Shown: positions 1 to 5,547 of the stretch, piece after piece
Numbering within the stretch: position 1 is the stretch's first letter
Layout: each line of letters starts with the position of its first letter
Assembly (NCBI GenBank): GCA_002391555.1
Contig: DGFG01000081.1
Span: forward strand, 10,081-17,752
Direction of reading: 5' to 3'
Length of the DNA: 7,672 nt
Origin: Firmicutes bacterium UBA3906
GTDB taxonomy: Bacteria > Bacillota > Clostridia > Caldicoprobacterales > DTU083
The notes under the pieces: model-generated
Told to the model about the DNA's origin: nothing
Databases searched by the model: none
What the model saw: only the letters and a program-made list of their open reading frames with translations
Position numbers and translations under genes: made by a program

Positions 1-644
1 ATTTTTATTGGCACTCCCTTTTCAAGCATATACCTTTCAAAGAGGTCTCTGGTCCCACTGCCTGGCTCCCTCATGGCAAACTTTAGATTCTTTAGGTCCT
101 CTAACCTGATAGTTTCCTTGTTGGCAAAGGGATGGTTCATACCACATACTAGGACTAGAAAATCCTCTACTTCAGGAATAAAGACTAGGTCTTGGCTCTT
201 TACCCTGCCCTCTACGATACCGATATCTAGCTCTGAGTTTAGTAGCTTTTCTTCTATATCTCTGGTGTTTGCAACGTATGAATATATTTCTACATGAGGG
301 TTTTTGTCCTTAAAACCCTTTACAACATCTCCTAGAATGCAGTTCCCAACTGTAATGGTTGCCCCGATCCTAAGCTTTTCTACATAGTTTTCTAAAAGCA
401 TCATCTCTTCCATATCGTCAAACTGCTTTACCACATTTCGGGCATAGGAAAGTAGCCTTTTGCCCTTTTCAGTGATGTAAAGTCTTTTAGAAAGTCGTTC
501 AAACAAAAGGCCCCCATAGTGGTCTTCAAGCTCCTTGATCGCCTGGCTTACTGTAGGCTGAGAAATAAATAGGTTTTTAGCAGCCTTACTCATTTTGCCA
601 CTATCTACAACCTCAATAAATATTTTTAAATGCCTAATTGTCAT
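1..644 (-). CDS. LysR-type transcriptional regulator (3' end cut off by window edge)
   Basis: This is a DNA-binding regulator read leftward, with 214 codons visible of a family that is usually about 300 residues. The N-terminal winged helix-turn-helix is clear at about residues 1-60, with SQPTVSQAIKELE at 28-40 as the recognition helix, followed by the linker helix. The effector domain starts near residue 90 (LRIGATITVGN). It contains REPGSGTR at 192-199, a stretch typical of the CysL/CbbR/YeiE-like branch of LysR proteins. The start at 644 is supported by AAAAGGGG about 9 nt upstream. It is divergent from the CoA-disulfide reductase gene and shares a 147-bp gap with it, the classic layout for a LysR protein controlling its neighbour. 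The YeiH gene nearby recalls the adjacent yeiE-yeiH pair of E. coli. A role as a sulfite or sulfur-status sensor is inference; the LysR assignment itself is firm. Confidence 0.93.
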   Translation of the reverse strand, partial: MTIRHLKIFIEVVDSGKMSKAAKNLFISQPTVSQAIKELEDHYGGLLFERLSKRLYITEKGKRLLSYARNVVKQFDDMEEMMLLENYVEKLRIGATITVGNCILGDVVKGFKDKNPHVEIYSYVANTRDIEEKLLNSELDIGIVEGRVKSQDLVFIPEVEDFLVLVCGMNHPFANKETIRLEDLKNLKFAMREPGSGTRDLFERYMLEKGVPIK

Positions 645-679
645 CTAATAGACCCCTTTTCTAAAAGGCTTTGTTTATC

Positions 680-696
680 AATAGGTTTTACCTATT
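680..696. promoter_or_regulatory. Candidate LysR operator: perfect 7-3-7 palindrome in the divergent gap
   Basis: AATAGGT TTT ACCTATT is a perfect inverted repeat with a 3-nt centre. It contains ATAG-N7-CTAT, which fits the dyad form (T-N11-A type) known for LysR regulators. A looser outer pair, ATCAA at 677-681 and TTGAT at 700-704, surrounds it. Its centre (688) lies about 65 bp before the predicted start of transcription of the rightward operon, the usual LysR activation position. It is also 36 bp upstream of the regulator's own start codon, where it could serve autorepression. Binding itself is inferred. Confidence 0.6.
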
Positions 697-717
697 ACTT
701 TGATTAGATAATACCAT

Positions 718-746
718 TTTAATATTACTCTAACAAGTGATATATT
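718..746 (+). promoter_or_regulatory. Candidate promoter of the sulfur-redox operon (extended -10)
   Basis: TTTAAT (718-723) is 17 bp from TATATT (741-746), and TG at 738-739 gives an extended -10 (TGATATATT). The -35 is weak, as expected for an activated promoter. Transcription would start near 753, leaving a leader of about 39 nt with the AGAAGGTG ribosome binding site at 777-784. Two alternatives exist: TTGATT/TATTAC at 700-728, or TTGAAA/TTATAA at 745-773. The latter would start transcription almost inside the ribosome binding site. Confidence 0.4.
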
Positions 747-791
747 GAAATAGGAAACATGTTAAATTTATAACAAAGAAGGTGTGAGCGA

Positions 792-2423
792 ATGAAAGTT
801 CTTGTAATTGGAGGTGTGGCTGCCGGTACCAAGGTTGCCGCAAAGCTAAAACGCGAAAAGCAGAACTGCCAGGTTACCCTTGTAACTAAAGGAAAAGATA
901 TTTCCTATGCAGGCTGTGGCCTTCCCTACTATGTTGGCAAGGTTATTAAGGAGCGGGACCAGCTAATAGTTAATACTCCAGAAAAGTTTACAAAGCTAAC
1001 TGGTGTTACGGTAATGACTGAGGTAGAAGTAACTAGGGTCAAACCTAGTGAAAAGGCAGTAGAAGCGATAGACCACAAAACCCAGGAAAAACTTGAGCTT
1101 GACTATGACAAACTAGTAATCGCTACAGGTGCCGATGCAATAATGCCACCAATAGATGGAGTCGATAAGGAAAATGTATTTTCACTGAGGACACCTGAGG
1201 ATGCTGTTGCTATACGCGAGGCTGTTGAGGCAGGTGGAATAAAGCGTGCTGTTGTCGTAGGTGGCGGCTATATTGGCCTTGAGGTCGCAGAAAACCTAGC
1301 CGAGCAGGGTGTAAGGATTACTCTTATTGATATGGCTGACCAGATACTACCTGGCTTTGACAGTGAGTTTGCTGAATATGTCGAAAACCATTTAGCTGAC
1401 CAGGGTATCATGGCCTTTACTAAGACAAGGCTCGAGGCTATTTTAGGTGATGAAAAGGTAGACAAGGTTAAAACAGATAAAAGAGCCTTTAAAACAGATG
1501 CAGTGATACTCTGTGTGGGAATAAGGGCTAATACCTCCTTCCTAGAGGGTTCTGGCATAGACCTATGGCCAAACAGGACAATTAAAGTAAACGAATATAT
1601 GCAAACAAATATAGAGGACATATATGCAGTTGGAGACTGTGCTACTGTGACAAATAGGCTGACTAAAAAGGCTGCCTGGTCACCTATGGGCTCAACTGCC
1701 AATATCGCAGGTCGCATCACTGCAAAGAGCATAGCAGGCAAGCTGTCAGATAAGGGCTATGAGGGTGTTTTAGGCACTGCAATAGTAAAGCTTCCTGAAC
1801 TAAATGCAGCTAGGACCGGTTTGACCGAAGAGGATGCAGTAGCAGCTGGCTTTGACCCTGTAAGTGTCGTATCTGTTGTAGACGACAAGGCCCACTACTA
1901 TCCCGACTCTTCATCCTTTATTGTAAAGATGATAGCCGACAGGGATAGCAAAAAGCTATTAGGCCTACAGGTCCTTGGCAAGGGCGCTGTAGACAAGATG
2001 GTGGATATCGCAGTTACAGCTATTAGCTTAGGCGCTAGCCTTTATGATATAGACAGCTTAGATCTAGCCTATGCTCCACCCTTTTCAACCGCTATTCATC
2101 CATTTACCCATACGGTAAATATCCTGCTCAATAAAATAAGCGGTAGCTTTGAAACCATAAAGCCTAGTGACTATGCAGATGGAAAGGCTGATGATTACAA
2201 GCTAATCGATGCTTCAATAAATCCAAGTATTGACGGGGTCCAGTATCTTGACCTTACAAAGGTTGAAGGTGAAATCCCTGGCCTGGCAAAGGATGAAAAG
2301 CTACTATTGGTCTGTGCAAAGGGAAAACGTGCCTATATGCTACAAAACCGCTTAAAGCATTATGGCTATACAAACACACTAGTTCTCGAGGGTGGTACTA
2401 GCTTTAATGAACTTAAAATATAA
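792..2423 (+). CDS. FAD-dependent CoA-disulfide / persulfide reductase with C-terminal rhodanese domain
   Basis: This is a 543-residue cytosolic flavoprotein of the pyridine nucleotide-disulfide oxidoreductase family. The N-terminal FAD site is GGVAAG at 7-12. SYAGCGLPYY at 38-47 carries the single redox cysteine (Cys42) typical of CoA-disulfide reductases, in place of the CxxxxC of glutathione reductases. The NAD(P)H fold has GGGYIGLE at 157-164, and the second FAD motif ends in YAVGDC at 278-283. The dimerisation domain follows, with YAPPFSTAIHPF. The last ~80 residues form a short rhodanese domain with a CxxGxR active loop, CAKGKR, Cys508. Known fused enzymes of this type reduce CoA-persulfide, polysulfide or CoA disulfide with NADH, releasing sulfide. 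The start has AGAAGGTG 7 nt upstream. The siroheme reductase gene follows after 28 bp, so the two are surely co-transcribed. The exact substrate is not readable from sequence. Confidence 0.92.
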   Translation: MKVLVIGGVAAGTKVAAKLKREKQNCQVTLVTKGKDISYAGCGLPYYVGKVIKERDQLIVNTPEKFTKLTGVTVMTEVEVTRVKPSEKAVEAIDHKTQEKLELDYDKLVIATGADAIMPPIDGVDKENVFSLRTPEDAVAIREAVEAGGIKRAVVVGGGYIGLEVAENLAEQGVRITLIDMADQILPGFDSEFAEYVENHLADQGIMAFTKTRLEAILGDEKVDKVKTDKRAFKTDAVILCVGIRANTSFLEGSGIDLWPNRTIKVNEYMQTNIEDIYAVGDCATVTNRLTKKAAWSPMGSTANIAGRITAKSIAGKLSDKGYEGVLGTAIVKLPELNAARTGLTEEDAVAAGFDPVSVVSVVDDKAHYYPDSSSFIVKMIADRDSKKLLGLQVLGKGAVDKMVDIAVTAISLGASLYDIDSLDLAYAPPFSTAIHPFTHTVNILLNKISGSFETIKPSDYADGKADDYKLIDASINPSIDGVQYLDLTKVEGEIPGLAKDEKLLLVCAKGKRAYMLQNRLKHYGYTNTLVLEGGTSFNELKI

Positions 2424-2451
2424 AAATATATAAAGATAGGGGATAATAATT

Positions 2452-3405
2452 ATGCCAAGTTTAACTATCAGCGCAGCTGATCAAAAGAAAGTAAAAGCCT
2501 TAGGCTTTCTAGTAAACAAAGGAACAGATAACTTTTCAGGGAGAATTATCACAGTAAACGGAAAAGTAACAGCAGCTCAAAACAAATGTATTGCAGAAGC
2601 AGCTGAGCTTTTTGGTAATGGAATAGTAACCTTTACCTCCAGGCTAACAGTAGAGGTTCAAGGTATTCCTTATGATAAAATAGAGGATTTTAGGGCCTAT
2701 CTTGCCAAGGAAGGGCTAGAGACAGGCGGAACAGGCTCAAAGGTACGTCCGGTTGTTTCCTGCAAGGGTACTACATGCCAGTATGGCTTGATTGATACCT
2801 TTGGATTGTCCGAGGAAATTCACGAAAGGTTTTACAATGGCTATTCAAGCGTACTACTTCCTCATAAATTCAAAATCGGTGTAGGTGGCTGTCCAAATAA
2901 CTGTGTCAAGCCTGACCTCAATGATTTGGGTATAGTAGGACAAAGGATACCAAACTATGATAGTGACCTATGTAATGGTTGCAAAAGATGCTTTGTAGAA
3001 GAAGCCTGCCCAATAGGAGTAGCAACTGTTAAAGATGGTCTTTTAGAGATAGATGAAGATGCATGTAACAACTGTGGTCGCTGCATTGGCACCTGCCACT
3101 TTGACGCCATCGAAGATGGTCAGGTAGGCTACAAGATATACCTAGGTGGAATGTGGGGCAAGAGAGTTGCTCATGGAATCCCATTGAGCAAGGTCTTTAC
3201 TAGTAAAGAAGAGGCCCTAGATGTAGTAGAAAAGACTATCCTATTATTTAGAGAGCAGGGTAAAACCGGCGAACGTTTTGCACAAACAATAGATAGAATT
3301 GGTTTTGAAGCTATTGAAGCCCAGCTACTATCAAACGATCTACTTGATAGAAAGCAAGAGATATTAGATGCTCAGCTTCACCTTACAGGCGGGGCCACCT
3401 GCTAA
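2452..3405 (+). CDS. Small siroheme sulfite/nitrite reductase with embedded 2[4Fe-4S] ferredoxin domain (AsrC-like)
   Basis: This 317-residue cytosolic protein probably reduces sulfite to sulfide with six electrons. The N-terminal ferredoxin-like half-domain (about 15-95) includes the FTSRLTVEV strand. The siroheme-[4Fe-4S] cysteines are in SCKGTTCQYG (Cys104, Cys109) and GGCPNNCVKPDLNDLG (Cys147, Cys151). The first pair is spaced C-x4-C, where sulfite reductases usually have C-x5-C. A two-cluster ferredoxin insert follows: Cys174-177-180-186 (CxxCxxCx5CP) and Cys205-208-211-215 (CxxCxxCx3C). The remainder resumes the reductase fold (YKIYLGGMWGKR). Length and order resemble AsrC of the anaerobic sulfite reductase, but no AsrA or AsrB subunit is nearby; the upstream CoADR-rhodanese takes that place. 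AGGGGA lies 8 nt before the ATG. Nitrite as substrate cannot be excluded, but the neighbours favour sulfite. Confidence 0.88.
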   Translation: MPSLTISAADQKKVKALGFLVNKGTDNFSGRIITVNGKVTAAQNKCIAEAAELFGNGIVTFTSRLTVEVQGIPYDKIEDFRAYLAKEGLETGGTGSKVRPVVSCKGTTCQYGLIDTFGLSEEIHERFYNGYSSVLLPHKFKIGVGGCPNNCVKPDLNDLGIVGQRIPNYDSDLCNGCKRCFVEEACPIGVATVKDGLLEIDEDACNNCGRCIGTCHFDAIEDGQVGYKIYLGGMWGKRVAHGIPLSKVFTSKEEALDVVEKTILLFREQGKTGERFAQTIDRIGFEAIEAQLLSNDLLDRKQEILDAQLHLTGGATC

Positions 3406-3442
3406 AACAAGCTAGTATAGGTACACTCCATAATATAAAAAC

Positions 3443-3496
3443 GTCAGTATTGCTCAGGAAGTGGCTATTTATGCCCTCCTGGGCACTGACCTTTTT
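3443..3496 (+). terminator. Long-stem intrinsic terminator (or attenuator) between reductase and YeiH genes
   Basis: GTCAGT (3443-3448) pairs with ACTGAC (3485-3490). After an ATT bulge, GCTCAGGA (3452-3459) pairs with TCCTGGGC (3477-3484) with one G-U pair. An inner GGC/GCC closes the 7-nt loop TATTTAT. A C and five T residues follow. It begins 37 bp after the reductase stop and should end most transcripts of that operon. Its size and internal bulges would also allow an attenuator role for the gene downstream, but no competing antiterminator pairing was identified. Confidence 0.72.
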
Positions 3497-3534
3497 AATG
3501 GAAAGACTAAATACTATTTTTTTTGATAAGTATT

Positions 3535-3548
3535 GTTAATTAATTAAC
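3535..3548. promoter_or_regulatory. 14-bp perfect palindrome upstream of the YeiH gene, possible operator
   Basis: GTTAATTAATTAAC is its own reverse complement and sits 43 bp before the chosen YeiH start codon, between the terminator and the ribosome binding site. A second inverted repeat, AATACT (3510-3515) and AGTATT (3529-3534), abuts its left side. The gap must hold the YeiH promoter if the upstream terminator works, but no convincing -35/-10 pair was found. AT-only content makes part of this palindrome cheap by chance; the flanking G and C complete it. Confidence 0.3.
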
Positions 3549-3575
3549 TAACGAACCTGCTTTTATCTTGTAATG

Positions 3576-3581
3576 AAAGGA
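3576..3581 (+). promoter_or_regulatory. Ribosome binding site that decides the YeiH start
   Basis: AAAGGA lies 9 nt before the ATG at 3591. The in-frame ATG at 3573, six codons earlier, has only a T-rich stretch before it and no purine-rich site, so translation most likely begins at 3591. Confidence 0.7.
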
Positions 3582-3590
3582 CTAATAAGG

Positions 3591-4694
3591 ATGAGTATTA
3601 ATTCAAACAAAAAAACAAGCTCTAGCCTTTTTCTAAGGAAATACCTGGCCATACCTGTATGTATTGTTATTGCCATAGTAGCTACATACTTAGGCAAGGT
3701 CCAAGGCTTCATAGGCGCACCCATGATTGGACTTTTTATAAGCATTGTCATAGTAAACCTCTTACCCTCTATAGATAAGGACTTTAAGGCCGGTACTAGC
3801 TTTGTAGGCAAAAAATTCTTGAATCTAGGTATTATCCTAGCTGGTGCTACCCTTAACTTTAAACAGATCCTAGGCTATGGTGGAAAGGCCCTCCCCCTTA
3901 TAATTATGAACATAATAATTTCCTTTACCGTCGCATATCTTGTCGGGAAAAAGCTGCAGGTAACTAGAAATACCAGCACCCTAGTAGGTGGCGGCACATC
4001 TATTTGTGGTGGTACAGCCATCGCTACCCTAGCTTCTATAATCAAGGCAAAGGAAACTGAAATTGCCTATGCTATGACAGCTATTTTCCTATTTGACATA
4101 TTCGCAGCCCTGGCCTACCCCTACCTGGCAACCTTTCTAGGCCTAAGCCACAATCAGTTTGGTTTCCTGGCCGGTACTGCAATTAACGATACATCAAGTG
4201 TTGCAGCTGCAGAGGCCACCTATAATGTATTGCACAATGCTGACTTGAGCCTGGCCATAACGGTAAAGCTAACCAGGATTACAATGCTGATTGTAGTGGC
4301 CCTTGTCTTTACTGTTCTCACATTTAGAAATGAGAGCAAGGACCTAAATAGTCCATCTAATGAGACAGGTTTAGCTAATAATAAATCCGCACAGAAGTTG
4401 TCTGTTGGCCAAACCGTTATTAAAGTGTTTCCATGGTTTATACTTGTATTTGTATTTATGGCAGTCTTAAATACCCTAGGTGTTTTCCAACATATTAAGG
4501 GCTTATCAGACTTTTTCAAAAGTAGCTACAAGTTTTTTAATACAACAGCCCTAGCCGGTGTAGGCTTTAAGATTCAGTTTAGGGACCTGGTTACAAAGGG
4601 TGTAAAGCCCATTGTCCTAGGTGGTTGCACCTGGCTTGCTATTTTTGCTTCATCACTATTATTTGTTATCCTTTTTGCAGCCTATGTAGGCTAA
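3591..4694 (+). CDS. YeiH-family (UPF0324, putative sulfate exporter) integral membrane protein
   Basis: This is a 367-residue polytopic membrane protein, close to the usual ~340-350 of the family. After a short polar N-terminus, hydrophobic helices alternate with small loops (first at about 18-35), about 9-11 in all. Family-typical stretches are visible. GGGTSICGGTAI at 133-144 is followed by the amphipathic IIKAKETEIAYAMTAIFLFD, AGTAINDTSSV is at 194-204, and near the C-terminus GVGFKIQFRDLVTKG precedes KPIVLGG. An internal polar insert, about residues 245-270 (NESKDLNSPSNETG region), lies between hydrophobic segments. The family is annotated as a putative sulfate exporter, and sulfite has been proposed because yeiH pairs with the LysR gene yeiE; neither is settled here. 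Placement after a sulfite-type reductase fits removal of excess sulfite or sulfate. A terminator lies upstream, so it may be expressed separately from the reductases. Family is sure, substrate is not. Confidence 0.88.
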   Translation: MSINSNKKTSSSLFLRKYLAIPVCIVIAIVATYLGKVQGFIGAPMIGLFISIVIVNLLPSIDKDFKAGTSFVGKKFLNLGIILAGATLNFKQILGYGGKALPLIIMNIIISFTVAYLVGKKLQVTRNTSTLVGGGTSICGGTAIATLASIIKAKETEIAYAMTAIFLFDIFAALAYPYLATFLGLSHNQFGFLAGTAINDTSSVAAAEATYNVLHNADLSLAITVKLTRITMLIVVALVFTVLTFRNESKDLNSPSNETGLANNKSAQKLSVGQTVIKVFPWFILVFVFMAVLNTLGVFQHIKGLSDFFKSSYKFFNTTALAGVGFKIQFRDLVTKGVKPIVLGGCTWLAIFASSLLFVILFAAYVG

Positions 4695-4701
4695 AAGGCA
4701 T

Positions 4702-4780
4702 AAAAAAAGCTTTTATTACTTTCGGCTCCTTGTAGGTCCGTCTTGGCCAGGTCCCGAAGTAATAAAAGCTTTATTTTTTT
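4702..4780. terminator. Strong bidirectional intrinsic terminator between convergent operons
   Basis: AAAGCTTTTATTACTT (4706-4721) pairs perfectly with 4757-4772. After one unpaired T (4722), CGG (4723-4725) pairs with CCG (4754-4756), giving 19 pairs. Seven T residues follow on the plus strand (4774-4780), and seven A residues (4702-4708) supply the U run for minus-strand transcripts. The 28-nt loop is GC-rich and contains AGGTCC twice (4734-4739 and 4749-4754). The YeiH stop is 7 bp to the left and the ATPase stop 2 bp to the right, so both operons end here. Confidence 0.92.
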
Positions 4781-4782
4781 AT

Positions 4783-5547
4783 CTATTCTATATAAAACAC
4801 ATACTGCTTTGTCCCATCTGCAACAGCTAGCTGCTGGGAGCATACATTAAATATCTCTTCTATCTTTCCACTTTTGTAAACGCCCTCTGGACTATCATAT
4901 ATGGCTATCTGTCCCTTTTCCATCAGGCAAATATTATCTGAATAGGATAGGGCATTACTTAGGTCATGTAGGACCATAATTATAGTTTTACCCATCTGCT
5001 TTAGCCTTTTTACAATCTGCAAAATCTCAAGCTGGTGATTTATATCTAAATAGGTGGTAGGTTCATCTAGGAAAATGATATCAGAATTTTGGGCTAGGAC
5101 CATTGCAATATAGACCTTTTGCCGCTGGCCGCCTGATAGCTCCTGGATATTTTTATTTACATAGCTAGCTAAGTTCATTTCCTCTATTGCCCTATCTACT
5201 ATCTCTTTATCATGCTTTTGAGGGGTACGTGAAAAACCTAAGTAGGGATATCTGCCATGCATGACTAGATTATATACAGTAATATTTGGTACAGACCTAA
5301 GCTGGGGTAGAAAGGAGACCTTTCTAGCTAGCTCTTTATCTGAGTAGTCTGTAATAGGCTTATCTGCAACCGATATTTTCCCGCTAAAAGGTTTTAGTAG
5401 GTTTGATGCTGTCCTAAGTAGGGTAGTTTTGCCGCAGCCATTTTTCCCAATGATGCTAGTAATTGTGCCTTGATTAAAGCTAATATTTATATCCTTTATT
5501 ATGGTTATTTTATTATAGCCTGAGGATATATCCTCTAGTTTAATCAT
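4783..5547 (-). CDS. ABC transporter ATPase of the FecE/BtuD iron-siderophore/haem/B12 class
   Basis: This 254-residue cytoplasmic ATPase powers the importer encoded just upstream. All nucleotide-binding motifs are intact: Walker A GKNGCGKTT at 34-42, Q-loop Gln82 in FLPQ, signature LSGGQRQ at 137-143, Walker B DIIFLDEP at 156-163, D-loop YLD near 166-168, and H-loop His194 in VLHD. The stretch MHGRYPYLGFSR at 96-107 after the Q-loop is typical of the FecE/FepC group (the 'GR.P' segment that contacts FecCD permeases). Its ATG overlaps the end of the permease gene by 8 nt (ATGATTAA), with AAGGAGG about 10 nt upstream, so translation is probably coupled. The stop codon lies 2 bp from the terminator. 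Substrate cannot be told from an ATPase. Confidence 0.93.
   Translation of the reverse strand: MIKLEDISSGYNKITIIKDINISFNQGTITSIIGKNGCGKTTLLRTASNLLKPFSGKISVADKPITDYSDKELARKVSFLPQLRSVPNITVYNLVMHGRYPYLGFSRTPQKHDKEIVDRAIEEMNLASYVNKNIQELSGGQRQKVYIAMVLAQNSDIIFLDEPTTYLDINHQLEILQIVKRLKQMGKTIIMVLHDLSNALSYSDNICLMEKGQIAIYDSPEGVYKSGKIEEIFNVCSQQLAVADGTKQYVFYIE

Noticed and set aside
73..297. Plus-strand 74-codon open frame at the left edge
   Set aside because: It is antisense to the effector domain of the LysR regulator, which has clear family motifs in its own frame.
639..651. 13-bp string TGTCATCTAATAG repeated at 7649-7661
   Set aside because: About one such match is expected by chance in a window of this size; one copy is at the LysR start and the other in unrelated sequence, so it is not treated as an attachment site or repeat.
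1268..1741. 157-codon minus-strand open frame inside the CoA-disulfide reductase gene
   Set aside because: It lies entirely antisense to a well-conserved coding region and shows no recognisable domain or ribosome binding site; it is a shadow of the real gene.
3406..3590. Riboswitch or T-box in the leader before the YeiH gene
   Set aside because: No T-box sequence, SAM or cobalamin riboswitch core motif was recognised; the single hairpin with T run is explained as a terminator.
4220..4519. 99-codon minus-strand open frame within the YeiH gene
   Set aside because: It is antisense to conserved membrane segments, with no domain and no start signal.
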